From Betaproteobacteria bacterium (GTDB lineage Bacteria > Pseudomonadota > Gammaproteobacteria > Burkholderiales > SG8-41): a stretch of 52,520 nt of DNA. A program made the translations under genes and the position numbers. The notes under the pieces are model-generated. The model was given only the letters and a program-made list of their open reading frames with translations, was not told where the DNA came from and did no database searches. The first letter of the stretch is position 1, and every line of letters starts with the position of its first letter. Location of the stretch: the NCBI GenBank assembly GCA_021732605.1, contig JAKFUS010000035.1:6443-58962 (forward strand), given 5' to 3'. Shown here piece by piece: positions 8,914 to 17,244 of the stretch.

Positions 8914-9291
8914 ATGAAACACCTCATTCACACTTTGCTGGCCGGCGCCCTGCTCAGCCTGCCGCTGCTTGTCCAGGCCGAGCAACCCCGGAATCCGGAT
9001 CGCGCAGGGACCGGCACTGTTGAAAATCTTTATCAGAAGGTTGCGAACGGTGTTTTTATGGATGTCCGTTTGTTGCGTGACCGGAAACCCGCGGAAACGT
9101 GGAGTGACGTGCTGATCCGCGATGCCGACACCGGCAGCGCGCGCAACCGGCTGACCAAAGTCCCGGCAAACACGCACCTGCGCCCGGGTGACACTGTGCA
9201 GACGAACATGGTCGCGCAGTCCGTTAACGGAAAAAGCCCGGAAGAACCGGCTTATCTCGCAGGCCGGCAGTTCTGTGGCCCGGCGCTTTAA
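8914..9291 (+). CDS. Hypothetical exported protein
   Basis: A 125-residue protein with a clear signal peptide (MKHLIHTLLAGALLSLPLLVQA, cleavage after QAEQ or QA), so mature protein should be in the periplasm. The start at 8914 is supported by AAAGGA ten bases upstream. The mature part is polar, with one cysteine near the C-terminus (RQFCGPAL) and a segment TGTVENLYQKVANGVFMDVR. I do not recognise the family. It is the only plus-strand gene here, convergent with the metalloprotease gene that ends at 9333. Confidence 0.75.
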   Translation: MKHLIHTLLAGALLSLPLLVQAEQPRNPDRAGTGTVENLYQKVANGVFMDVRLLRDRKPAETWSDVLIRDADTGSARNRLTKVPANTHLRPGDTVQTNMVAQSVNGKSPEEPAYLAGRQFCGPAL

Positions 9292-9332
9292 ACAGTAACC
9301 GGTTAGCAGTTTGGAGTTACCGATCGCGCGCT

Positions 9333-10373
9333 TCAGCGACTTGCCAGTGCTGCAAGCCGCGCCTTACGCGCATCGGCGGGCAACGCCGCGAGCGTCTTGA
9401 CCGCCGCGTAAAAGCGCGGCAGATCGTTGTTGTTGTCGGCGAGCAGCGCCTCGAACGCCGGTACTTGCTGCGTATAAATCGCCACTGACGCGAGATGCGC
9501 GTTGCCCAGCGGCTGCGCGAACCAGCGGTCGTATCCGGAAAATCCGCCCCACTCCCCTTTGCGCTCCCGGTACTGGCTTTGCAGCACCGCCAGCAGTTCG
9601 GCCTTGCGCCGGCGTTTCTCTGCCGGCTCGGCGTCGCCGGTATACAGCGCGGCAAGTTCAGTGCGCGTTTGCGTCACCAGCGCGCGGAAATCGGCGCGAA
9701 AACGCTGCAGTTGTACAAAACGCGTGCGGTCGGCGTCGCTGCCATGGGCAATCAACCAGCGCGCAATACCGGCCTGCTCAACCACCGTGGCGAAGGATTC
9801 GTTGAACACGGTGTCGTCTTTGACGTACAGCACCTGATGCGCCAGTTCATGGAACAGCAGCCGTGCCAGCTCCGGCTCCGGGTAATGAATGAAGGTATTG
9901 AGCAGCGGATCGTCAAACCAGCCGATGGTCGAATACGCCGGCACGCCGCCGACGTAGACATCGTTGCCTTCGGCCACCAGCGCTGCGGCATGGCTGCGCG
10001 CTTCCGTCTCAGCGAAATAACCGCGATAGCGGACACAGCCGGCCACGGCAAAACACCACTGCCGCGGTTCGATCGAAAACTCCGCCGCGGCAAACACGTT
10101 CCACACCACAAACGGCCGCGCGAGGTCGGCATACGAACGATAACTGGGGTTGTCGGGAAGCCCGAGTTCGCGGCTGGCGTAGTCGCGGATGCGTATTGCG
10201 CGTTCGAGCTGCGCTTTAAGCGTCGGCGAGAGATCAGGATCCCCGAGCAGGCGTTCGACCGGCACTTCACGCTGCCAGATTTCAAGCTGACCGCCGACCG
10301 ACTGCAGGTAATAGGACACATTGCCGCAACCCGCCAGCAGCAGCGTGACCAGCAATATCATCAGGACGCGCAT
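9333..10373 (-). CDS. COG4324-type putative aminopeptidase, zinc metalloprotease lipoprotein
   Basis: A 346-residue predicted lipoprotein of the 'predicted aminopeptidase' family. The start at 10373 gives MRVLMILLVTLLLAGCG, with lipobox LLAGC and the acylated cysteine at residue 16. The catalytic motif HELAHQ lies at 175-180, with NESFA (Glu 192) as the probable third zinc ligand. The start overlaps the stop of the upstream hydrolase as TGATG, so the two are translationally coupled; the open frame extends 12 codons upstream, but the overlap and lipobox decide the start. Membrane anchoring and proteolysis are family-level inferences; the substrate is unknown. Confidence 0.88.
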   Translation of the reverse strand: MRVLMILLVTLLLAGCGNVSYYLQSVGGQLEIWQREVPVERLLGDPDLSPTLKAQLERAIRIRDYASRELGLPDNPSYRSYADLARPFVVWNVFAAAEFSIEPRQWCFAVAGCVRYRGYFAETEARSHAAALVAEGNDVYVGGVPAYSTIGWFDDPLLNTFIHYPEPELARLLFHELAHQVLYVKDDTVFNESFATVVEQAGIARWLIAHGSDADRTRFVQLQRFRADFRALVTQTRTELAALYTGDAEPAEKRRRKAELLAVLQSQYRERKGEWGGFSGYDRWFAQPLGNAHLASVAIYTQQVPAFEALLADNNNDLPRFYAAVKTLAALPADARKARLAALASR

Positions 10374-11011
10374 CAGGCGAACCGTCCGTTGCGCAGGAAT
10401 GCGCAGCACTGCCGAGCCACTTCGCGCGAGACCAGCATCTCGGTATGACCGACTTTCAGTTCAATGCGGCGGGTCACACCGGGCACCGCGGTCTCCGCGA
10501 GCGCAACCACACCATCGTGCGGCTGCGGCAGGTCTGGGGCGATCAATCGCCCCAGACCATAACCGCGGGTGCCGGCGATGATGCCGACCTCCACATCGCC
10601 GTCCGGCACCGGTCGCGGCGAACTCAGCCATTCGGCGATGCTGCGACCGAGCAAGGCACTGCCACCCGGAAACCGCGCCAAGCGCTGTGCGGCAAAGCTG
10701 CCGCTGTACGGCGTGCCGATCAATACCAGACGGCCGCAGCGCAGCGGACGATTCATCTCAAGCATTTTCAAGGCCACCAATCCGCCCATGCTGTGGGCAA
10801 CGATATGCACCCGTGGTGCCGCGAGGCTTGCGCAATAACGCGCGAAGCGTTCGGCGTTTTCGCCCAGCGACAGCCGCATCGTAGGATAGGCATAAGTGCG
10901 TGCGGCAAAACCATCCTGCGCAATGCGCCGCGCCAGCAGGCCCATGATCAGGCCGGGCACCCACAAGCCGTGGATGATGATGACCGGTTCGTTAGTCGTG
11001 ACCACGGACAC
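10373..11011 (-). CDS. Alpha/beta hydrolase (lipase/PGAP1-like)
   Basis: A 212-residue cytoplasmic alpha/beta hydrolase. It has the oxyanion motif HGLW (14-17), the nucleophile elbow AHSMGG with Ser 74, Asp 166 in PHDGVV and His 189 in VGHTEML, a complete catalytic triad. The fold resembles small triacylglycerol lipase and PGAP1-like esterases. It has no signal peptide. Its TGA stop overlaps the ATG of the downstream metalloprotease, implying a two-gene operon. The substrate is not predictable. Confidence 0.88.
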   Translation of the reverse strand: MSVVTTNEPVIIIHGLWVPGLIMGLLARRIAQDGFAARTYAYPTMRLSLGENAERFARYCASLAAPRVHIVAHSMGGLVALKMLEMNRPLRCGRLVLIGTPYSGSFAAQRLARFPGGSALLGRSIAEWLSSPRPVPDGDVEVGIIAGTRGYGLGRLIAPDLPQPHDGVVALAETAVPGVTRRIELKVGHTEMLVSREVARQCCAFLRNGRFA

Positions 11012-11051
11012 TCAGCGCTGCACACTGCGAGCAGTGACCAATGGATAACTA

Positions 11052-11069
11052 TAAATAGTTGATTTTATT
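11052..11069 (-). promoter_or_regulatory. Perfect IHF-consensus site next to a small AT hairpin
   Basis: On the minus strand it reads AATAAAATCAA-CTAT-TTA, again an A-tract plus WATCAANNNNTTR. The neighbouring AACTATAAATAGTT (11047-11060) is a 6-bp stem. It lies between the end of the phosphatase gene and the start of the hydrolase gene. It may be an IHF site, a weak terminator, or both. Confidence 0.5.
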
Positions 11070-11086
11070 AATATTTTTATCATGCC

Positions 11087-11725
11087 TTACACCGTGCCGT
11101 CACCGAAGATGGTGACACCATCGCCCAGGTGATCGGCATCACCCCAGCGCCCCGCACTCCAGCGACCATCATCACACTCAAACCAGTTGAGGCTGGCATT
11201 GACCAGCGGCACCGGGCGCTGCGCTTCGAGCGCGAGTCCGGTGGCCGCGCGATACGCCGCATCAAGCACCAGGCCATGAGTCACGATGACGATGGTTTGA
11301 CCGGCATGGCGCGCAGCAAGTTCTTCCAGTACCGCGCGACAACGCGAAAAAAATCCTGCCGGACTTTCACCGCCGGGAGCGGCGTATTGCGGATCGCGCG
11401 ACATGAAGCGCGTGTAGATTGCCGCATCGTGCTGCTCCATCTCGGCGCGGTTCAATCCTTCGAACAGTCCAAAATGACGTTCGCGCAGCCGCGCGTCGTC
11501 AATGATCGCGTGGCCGGTGACTTCGGCAATGCGCTGCGCTGTCAGCCGCGCCCGCGGCAGGTCGCTGGAATAGAGCGCCGCAAACGCCACTCCCCGCAGC
11601 CGCTCGCCGAGCCGGCACGCCTGCCACACGCCACGTTCGGTCAGCGGACTGTCGAGCTGGCCCTGCATGCGACGCTCGGTGTTCCACAGCGTTTCGCCGT
11701 GGCGGATCAGGATTAGTTTTGTCAT
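11087..11725 (-). CDS. Histidine phosphatase family protein (phosphoglycerate mutase-like)
   Basis: A 212-residue protein of the branch-2-like histidine phosphatase superfamily; related enzymes include CobC-type alpha-ribazole phosphatase and broad phosphatases. The catalytic RHGET motif is at the N-terminus (MTKLILIRHGETLWN), followed by GQLDSPLTERG, the acid-base region RLRERHFGLFEG, and the second catalytic His in VTHGLV. The start at 11725 is chosen from homology; the open frame continues 36 codons upstream, but that extension is only the translated heptamer array (LPVTSYQ repeated). No good ribosome binding site is visible, since the leader is the repeat array itself. Confidence 0.9.
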   Translation of the reverse strand: MTKLILIRHGETLWNTERRMQGQLDSPLTERGVWQACRLGERLRGVAFAALYSSDLPRARLTAQRIAEVTGHAIIDDARLRERHFGLFEGLNRAEMEQHDAAIYTRFMSRDPQYAAPGGESPAGFFSRCRAVLEELAARHAGQTIVIVTHGLVLDAAYRAATGLALEAQRPVPLVNASLNWFECDDGRWSAGRWGDADHLGDGVTIFGDGTV

Positions 11726-11730
11726 TCGAT

Positions 11731-11930
11731 GGTGATGGGTGACTGGTAACTGGTAACTGGTAACTGGTAACTGGTAACTGGTAACTGGTAACTGGTGATT
11801 GGTGATTGGTGATTGGTGATTGGTGATTGGCAATAAGCAGTCAATGATGAATTCAAAATCGGAGAAATTACAGGCAAAGCACTCTCACTCATTACCATTT
11901 ACCAGTTACCAGTCACCAGCCACCAACTCC
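11731..11930. repeat. Heptamer tandem array with inverted partner array
   Basis: Positions 11738-11828 are 13 uninterrupted heptamers: one GGTGACT, seven GGTAACT, then five GGTGATT, with a degenerate GGTGATG before. After a spacer of about 60 bases the reverse complement occurs as a shorter, more diverged array at 11891-11924 (ATTTACC, AGTTACC, AGTCACC, AGCCACC). The pair could fold into a long hairpin. It sits between the divergent phosphatase and TauE/SafE genes. A second site with another heptamer sequence but the same layout is at 32696-32806. Confidence 0.9.
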
Positions 11931-11964
11931 TCCGCACTCGATTCTACCGTTTATACTTCGCACG

Positions 11965-12714
11965 ATGCCGCTATCAGAACTACTGCAGCCCCACATTCTG
12001 ATTCTCGCGCCGCTGATCGTGTTCGCGGCCTATGTGGTCATGGGCATATCGGGTTTCGGCTCGACGCTGATTGCAGTGCCGCTGCTGGCGCACCTGTTCC
12101 CGCTGCAGTTCGTGGTGCCATTTTTCGTGCTGCTCGATTGTGCAGGCGCTTTCAGCATGGGCATACGCCTGCGCGCCGACGTGATGCGCCGTGAAATCAC
12201 CCTGCTGCTGCCGTTCATGGCCATCGGCATCATCGGCGGTGTTTACCTGCTGGTGCGCGTCAGCCCGGAACTGTTGCTCGGCGGCCTCGGGGTGTTCGTG
12301 GTCCTTTTCGGTGTCTCGTATGTGGTCAAAAGCGGCAAAGGCATTTCGGTGCCGCACTGGTGCGGTGCGCCGATCGGCTTCTTTGGCGGCGCCACCTCGG
12401 CGGTGTTTGGCATCGGCGGCCCGATTTATGTGTTTTTTCTCGCCGGGCGCGAGGCTACACCGACGCAGATCCGCGCCACCATGCCGATGATATTCATGTT
12501 CACCACGGTCGCGCGGATCGTGTTGTTCATCTTCGCCGGGCTGTATTCGCCAGCCGCACTGGCCGCCGCACTGGCGCTGCTGCCGGTGATGGCGCTGGGG
12601 GTGTGGGCCGGCCACCACCTGCATCTGAACCTGTCGCGGGAAACGGTGATTCGCATGATGGGGGCACTGCTGGTGCTGAGCGGCATATCGCTGATCACGC
12701 GAGCACTGGCCTGA
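11965..12714 (+). CDS. TauE/SafE-family membrane permease
   Basis: A 249-residue inner-membrane protein with about eight hydrophobic segments. It has the typical duplicated glycine-rich halves (MGISGFGSTLIAVPLL near the N-terminus and GATSAVFGIGGPIYVFFLAG in the second half) of the TauE/SafE family, whose members export sulfite or sulfoacetate or take up organic anions. The ATG at 11965 lies close after the inverted heptamer array and has no clear ribosome binding site. The gene ends at a strong symmetrical terminator. The transported anion cannot be fixed; a sulfatase gene lies 1.1 kb away on the other strand. Confidence 0.9.
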   Translation: MPLSELLQPHILILAPLIVFAAYVVMGISGFGSTLIAVPLLAHLFPLQFVVPFFVLLDCAGAFSMGIRLRADVMRREITLLLPFMAIGIIGGVYLLVRVSPELLLGGLGVFVVLFGVSYVVKSGKGISVPHWCGAPIGFFGGATSAVFGIGGPIYVFFLAGREATPTQIRATMPMIFMFTTVARIVLFIFAGLYSPAALAAALALLPVMALGVWAGHHLHLNLSRETVIRMMGALLVLSGISLITRALA

Positions 12715-12735
12715 GCGATACTGATACTAGAAAAT

Positions 12736-12762
12736 AAAACGGGACCCGCGGGTCCCGTTTTT
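12736..12762. terminator. Bidirectional rho-independent terminator
   Basis: A perfect inverted repeat with arms ACGGGACCC and GGGTCCCGT around GC, flanked by A-run on the left and T-run on the right. It can serve both the TauE/SafE gene (plus) and the dienelactone hydrolase gene (minus), which converge here. Confidence 0.92.
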
Positions 12763-12785
12763 CATTCCTCAACCATCAAAGCACA

Positions 12786-13661
12786 TTACACGCCGTTTTT
12801 CTTGAACCACTCGGTGGCGCGTTTCCAGCCGTCGTCCGCCTGCGCCTTGCGGTAGCTCGGACGGTAGTCGGCATGGAAGGCATGCGGCGTGTCGGGATAG
12901 AGATGGATCATCGACGGTTTGGCTTTTTCCTTCAGCGCGGCATTCATCTTATCGACGGTGTCGTTGGGGATGCCGGCGTCGGCGCCGCCGTAGAGACCCA
13001 GCACCGGCGCGTTGATCTGATCCACGAGATCGAGCGGGTGTTTCGGCGTCATGTCGGTGGCGTCACCGACCAGGCGGCCGTACCAGGCCACGCCGGCCTT
13101 CACATTTTTGTTGTGCGCGGTATACAGCCAGGTGATGCGCCCACCCCAGCAAAAACCGGTGATGCCGAGGCGTTTGCCGTCGCCGCCGTTTTTCGCCGCC
13201 CAGGCCGCTGCCGCGTCGAGGTCACTCATCACCTGCGCGTCAGGCACCTTGCTGACCACCATTGCGAAAATTTCCTTGTTGTCTTTCAGCTTCGACACAT
13301 CGCCCTGGCGGAAATACATTTCCGGGGCAATGGCCAGATATCCGGCCTTGGCAAAACGCCGGCACACATCCTTGATGTGTTCATGCACACCGAAAATTTC
13401 CTGCACGACGAGAATGGTGGCCAAGGCCTTGCCGCCGGCAGGCATCGCACGATAGGCGGGAATGTCGCCGCTGCCGGTGGTGATTTTGACTTCTCCCGCG
13501 GTCAGGCCGTCGCTTTCAGTGACAATCATGGTTTGTGCCGATACCGGCTGCACGGCCAGTGCGAATCCTGCCGCCAGCGAGCCGGCGACAAATTCGCGGC
13601 GCGACACCGTGGTGCGGTTGGAAACAAGGGCGAGCAGGTCTTCACGCAGCATGTCGTTCAT
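12786..13661 (-). CDS. Dienelactone hydrolase family protein, Tat-exported
   Basis: A 291-residue alpha/beta hydrolase of the dienelactone hydrolase family. The N-terminus carries a twin-arginine signal (SRREFVAGS at 20-28 followed by [13 protein letters not shown]), so the folded enzyme is probably exported to the periplasm. The catalytic triad is visible: Cys 171 in GFCWGG, Asp 228 in YGGADAG, His 260 in TPHAFHAD, with Glu 88 in VQEIFG contacting the cysteine in this family. The start has AAGGAG at good spacing. Dienelactone hydrolases open lactones in chloroaromatic degradation, but exported members often have other, unknown substrates. Confidence 0.93.
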   Translation of the reverse strand: MNDMLREDLLALVSNRTTVSRREFVAGSLAAGFALAVQPVSAQTMIVTESDGLTAGEVKITTGSGDIPAYRAMPAGGKALATILVVQEIFGVHEHIKDVCRRFAKAGYLAIAPEMYFRQGDVSKLKDNKEIFAMVVSKVPDAQVMSDLDAAAAWAAKNGGDGKRLGITGFCWGGRITWLYTAHNKNVKAGVAWYGRLVGDATDMTPKHPLDLVDQINAPVLGLYGGADAGIPNDTVDKMNAALKEKAKPSMIHLYPDTPHAFHADYRPSYRKAQADDGWKRATEWFKKNGV

Positions 13662-13805
13662 GGTGATCTCCTTAAATGAAAATTGGCGAGATGGAACACT
13701 AGGCTAAAGCCTGTGATCTGACAAGGCACAGCGGGCAGCCGCCCCCTATTCCCGGGGAGGTTTGCACTTGTCCATGACACCCAGGACGCAGCCCGGAATC
13801 CGGCG

Positions 13806-15173
13806 TCAACTTTTGTAGACTTGCGGCCGGTAGCTGTCGGGGGCGCCAGGCGGAATCGGTGGATTACGCTTCAGGTCTTCCTGGAATTCGTGAATCATGT
13901 GCCGCAAGGGTGTGCGCGCCCAGCTCGCCAGGCTGTTGACGTCCGTTTCCTCTTTCGGATCCTGGGTCAGGTTGAACAGCAGCGGCGATTCGAGATGGTT
14001 GGCGCCGGCATTGGGTTCGGGTTCCCATACCAGGTGCAGTTTCCATTCGCGCCATTTGGCGGCGCGCAGTTCGGTCTTGATGTAAAACACCAGCCCTTCG
14101 CGCGCCGATTTCGCGGTTTTTCCGGTAAAAAAATCCAGTTGGTTGATACCGTCGATCGGGCGGTCGGCGGGCAACGCTGCCCCGGTGATCTGCGCCAGCG
14201 TGGTGTAGAGATCGGTGACTTGCACGATTTCATTCGATACGCCGCCCGCCGGAATGCGTCCCGGCCAGCGCAGCATGCAGGGTGCTCGCAAGCCGCCCTC
14301 CATCGAGGTGTGATACGTGCCCTGCCACATGCCGGCCGAGCCGCGCCACGGCCGGCGGAATTCCGGGCCGTTATCGCTGGCGAAAATGAACAGCGTGTTG
14401 TCCGCAATACCGAGTTGCACCACGGTATCCAGCAGCTGTCCGACACGGTGATCCATTTCCACCATCGCATCGGCAAAATCGCCTGCACTGGTTTTGCCGG
14501 AGAAATCCATGTGCGGAATCGTCGGATAGTGCAATTGTGTCAGCGGCAAATATGCAAAAAAAGGTTTTCCGGCCTTGCACTGCCGCGCAATGAAATCCTG
14601 CGCCCGGACAACCAGATCGCTGTCGATGCGGCGACGCATCTCAAGATCGTACAACGCGACTTCGTGCGGAATTTCGCCGGCACGCGCCTCCAGCACGTAC
14701 GGCAGCGGCGTGACCTTAGGGTCATAACCGGCGGAACTGGTGAACATGCTCTCGTTGGTAGTGCGCGGGATGCCGTACCACTCGTCAAAGCCACGGTCCG
14801 TCGGAAAGCGTCCCGGCCGGTCGCCGAGATGCCATTTGCCGTGGATCGCCGTCGCGTATCCCTGCTGCTTCAATAACTGAGCCAGGGTGATTTCCCACGG
14901 AATGATGCCCTGCGGCAGCCCCGCCGGTACCGACTGCAGCGCGCCGGTGCGGATCGGGTGCCGCCCGGTCATCAGCGCCGAGCGCGTCGGTACACAATCG
15001 CTTTCGACATTGAAATTGAGCAGGCGCAGGCCTTCGGCGGCCAGCGCGTCGATGCGCGGAGTCGGTGCCCCGCGCAGCATTCCGCCGCCATAACAACCCA
15101 GCTCTCCCCAACCCAGGTTGTCGGCAAGGACCAGTACTATATTGGGATGACCGGGGATGCGGCGCTCAGTCAT
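13806..15173 (-). CDS. Type I (formylglycine-dependent) arylsulfatase
   Basis: A 455-residue sulfatase hydrolysing sulfate esters. The signature CVPTRSALMTG begins with Cys 60, the residue converted to formylglycine. Metal and sulfate-binding segments follow the family: ADNLGWGELGCYGG at the N-terminus, GKWHLG, and SDNGPE with the second metal ligands. No signal peptide is visible, so it may act in the cytoplasm. The ATG at 15173 has GGAG upstream; the open frame reaches a TTG 11 codons earlier that lacks support. It lies 39 bases behind a trmB-like regulator gene, so the two likely form one operon. No sulfatase-modifying enzyme gene is present here. Confidence 0.93.
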   Translation of the reverse strand: MTERRIPGHPNIVLVLADNLGWGELGCYGGGMLRGAPTPRIDALAAEGLRLLNFNVESDCVPTRSALMTGRHPIRTGALQSVPAGLPQGIIPWEITLAQLLKQQGYATAIHGKWHLGDRPGRFPTDRGFDEWYGIPRTTNESMFTSSAGYDPKVTPLPYVLEARAGEIPHEVALYDLEMRRRIDSDLVVRAQDFIARQCKAGKPFFAYLPLTQLHYPTIPHMDFSGKTSAGDFADAMVEMDHRVGQLLDTVVQLGIADNTLFIFASDNGPEFRRPWRGSAGMWQGTYHTSMEGGLRAPCMLRWPGRIPAGGVSNEIVQVTDLYTTLAQITGAALPADRPIDGINQLDFFTGKTAKSAREGLVFYIKTELRAAKWREWKLHLVWEPEPNAGANHLESPLLFNLTQDPKEETDVNSLASWARTPLRHMIHEFQEDLKRNPPIPPGAPDSYRPQVYKS

Positions 15174-15212
15174 TTCAGAGTCTCCATTGAGGTGGGATTG
15201 CGGCAATTGCGT

Positions 15213-16106
15213 TCATGGCGTTTCCGGCTCACTGCCCTCAAGCACCTGCCGTTCACGCCCCGGCGGCCGGTACTTGCGGCGCAGGCGAGCCAGCTGGCGG
15301 CCGAATCGCGAGTCGAGCTGCCTGCCGAAAGCCGCATGGATTTCGGCGAGGTAGACTTCGTGCAGCAGCAGGGTTTCGATCACGTAGACAATGGAATAGT
15401 CGCGCGCGAACGACGCCTTGGCAATGCCGGTAAACGACGCGATCAGCATGCCTTCGCTGTCGACCGCTGCGGTGAGCATCCGGTCCGAGGGCGGACCGTG
15501 GGGCTCACCATCGCCCTCATGCGGTATCAGCTGTATGAGTTTGTGCGGCTTCAGTCCTGGCACCGACTTCCCGAACAGGATAAGGAAAACCATCGCACCT
15601 CGACGCGCGGCGGCAGCCAGCGCGGCGGCATGAGGTTCGATCAGCGCCACCGGCCCCTTCAACCAAATATGCTCGCGGGCGCGCCCGATCATGTCTGTCA
15701 ATTTGGCGCGGACCTCTTGATCACCGCGGTAGATTGAAACATAGGCGCTCTCCGCGGGCTTCATGTCGTGCCGCATCGCGCGTATTACGTCCTCGCAATG
15801 ACCGGCAGTGGTGCGCTGAATCCTGCGAAAAAAATGCTCAGGATCTACCGGCACGTAGCGCACAGGATTTTCGGTGACCGGCTGGATCGCGCCCCTGGCC
15901 TCGAGATTATGCAGCGCGGCGTAGACATTGGCGCGCGGCAGACTGGCCTTATTGGCAATCTCGTATGCCGTGGCCGGTTGCGTAGCCGCGAGCGCCACAT
16001 ACGCACGCGCCTCGTAATCGGTGAATCCAAGTTCCCGCAGCACGACCGCCAGCGGCGGCGCAGGGCGCCGGGCAGCATTCTTGATCTTAGTGGTGGGCAG
16101 TGGCAT
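15213..16106 (-). CDS. TrmB-family transcriptional regulator
   Basis: A 297-residue DNA-binding regulator. The N-terminal winged helix (about 20-85) reads LRELGFTDYEARAYVALA...ATAYEIANKASLPRANVYAALHNLEARGAI, the TrmB pattern. The C-terminal part (about 110-250) resembles the phospholipase-D-like effector domain of TrmB regulators (REHIWLKGPVALIEPH). It is divergent from a Bug-hydrolase pair and upstream of the sulfatase, so it plausibly controls both. The ATG is preceded not by a Shine-Dalgarno sequence but by a palindrome, so translation may be leaderless or autoregulated. Confidence 0.88.
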   Translation of the reverse strand: MPLPTTKIKNAARRPAPPLAVVLRELGFTDYEARAYVALAATQPATAYEIANKASLPRANVYAALHNLEARGAIQPVTENPVRYVPVDPEHFFRRIQRTTAGHCEDVIRAMRHDMKPAESAYVSIYRGDQEVRAKLTDMIGRAREHIWLKGPVALIEPHAAALAAAARRGAMVFLILFGKSVPGLKPHKLIQLIPHEGDGEPHGPPSDRMLTAAVDSEGMLIASFTGIAKASFARDYSIVYVIETLLLHEVYLAEIHAAFGRQLDSRFGRQLARLRRKYRPPGRERQVLEGSEPETP

Positions 16107-16125
16107 AGTAGTTGTTAATACTACT
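16107..16125. promoter_or_regulatory. Palindrome abutting the trmB start, likely operator
   Basis: AGTAGT and ACTACT arms are separated by seven bases and touch the trmB start codon, in the 105-base divergent spacer to the Bug gene. The location suggests autoregulation by the TrmB protein. This is inferred from symmetry and position only. Confidence 0.45.
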
Positions 16126-16211
16126 TCTAAAGTACAGGATTAACAAAGCCTGCCGGGCTTTCCACCCCGGCGACCAACGACGACAACGATAAGCTGCTGA
16201 GAGGCAAACCC

Positions 16212-17198
16212 GTGAGCACACTGCACCCAATTTTGCGCCGCCTGGCGCGGATCGCACCGGCGCTGGCTGTCGCACTGTTTCTGGTCACCGAGTCCGCAAT
16301 TGCACAATCATGGCCCAATCGTCCGGTACGTCTGGTCGTTCCTTACGTGCCGGGCGGCGCCACCGACCTGGTATCGCGAATTGTTGCCGAACAACTGACC
16401 GCAAAATTGGGCCAGCAGGTCGTTGTCGACAACCGGCCCGGTGCCACCGGCACGATCGCCTTCACCGGTGTGGCCGAGGCGATTGCAGACGGCTACACCT
16501 TGATTACTGCCGCGGACTCACTGACTCTGCTGCCGTCTGCCTACAAGAGCCTGAAATTCGATCCGCGTACCAGTTTTGTGCCGATTTCCCTGATGTCGAC
16601 ACAGCCTTTGGTGCTTGCGGTGCATGCGGCGATGCCGGCAAAAAGCGTCAAGGAATTCATCGCGCTCGCCAAAACCCGATCGCTGTCCTTCGGCACTTCG
16701 GGCACCGGTACCTCGCAGCACCTGTCGGGTGAGTTGATCAAGAACATGACGGGAATCGACATGGTGCACATCCCGTACAAGGGCGGTGGGCAGGCCATCG
16801 TCGATCTCGCCGGCGGCCAGGTGCCTGTGGCAGTCCTTGGCTCCTCAACAGTGATCCCCCAGACCAGGATCGGACGGGTACGCATACTCGCGGTAACTTC
16901 AAAAAACCGCTCGGCGGCACTGTCCGACATCCCGACGCTTGATGAGTCGGGGCTGAAGGGCTTCGATGTCTACCAGTGGACGGCGATGCTGGCGCCGGCG
17001 AAAACGCCCAAAGCGATCCTTGTCCGACTGAACAGCGAAGTCACAGCCATCATCAAGGAACCAGTCTCGCGCGACCGGCTGCAGGCGGCCGGCTTCGAGC
17101 CGCAGACCAGCACGCCGGACCATGTCGCGCAACTGATCCGCGATGGCATGGCACGCTGGGGCAAACTGATCCAGGAACTCAAGCTGGATCTGCGTTAA
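16212..17198 (+). CDS. Bug/TctC-family periplasmic solute-binding protein
   Basis: A 328-residue secreted receptor starting with GTG at 16212, after GAGAGG. It has a signal peptide (LARIAPALAVALFLVTESAIA), then WPNRPVRLVVPYVPGGATDL, VVVDNRPGA, DGYTLITAA and MVHIPYKGGGQAIVDLAGG. It is followed 46 bases later by a lipoprotein hydrolase in the same direction and faces the trmB-sulfatase operon. The arrangement suggests uptake or sensing of a compound released by the hydrolase or sulfatase, which is inference from context. Confidence 0.93.
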   Translation: MSTLHPILRRLARIAPALAVALFLVTESAIAQSWPNRPVRLVVPYVPGGATDLVSRIVAEQLTAKLGQQVVVDNRPGATGTIAFTGVAEAIADGYTLITAADSLTLLPSAYKSLKFDPRTSFVPISLMSTQPLVLAVHAAMPAKSVKEFIALAKTRSLSFGTSGTGTSQHLSGELIKNMTGIDMVHIPYKGGGQAIVDLAGGQVPVAVLGSSTVIPQTRIGRVRILAVTSKNRSAALSDIPTLDESGLKGFDVYQWTAMLAPAKTPKAILVRLNSEVTAIIKEPVSRDRLQAAGFEPQTSTPDHVAQLIRDGMARWGKLIQELKLDLR

Positions 17199-17244
17199 AT
17201 AGACCCACTTTTTGTCTCTCCGACAATTCCCTATTGAGGTAGCC

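Noticed and set aside
9495-10448. Long plus-strand ORF of 317 codons
   Set aside because: Antisense shadow of the metalloprotease gene, with arginine/histidine-rich composition and no ribosome binding site or family features.
11726-11833. N-terminal extension of the histidine phosphatase (MPITNHQSPITNHQ...)
   Set aside because: It is only the translated heptamer array; the conserved protein starts at MTKLILIRHGE.
11731-11930. CRISPR or tRNA-like array
   Set aside because: The unit is 7 bp with no spacers, and no cas genes are present.
13821-14876. Plus-strand ORF of 351 codons
   Set aside because: Antisense of the sulfatase gene; no signal, start site or domain.
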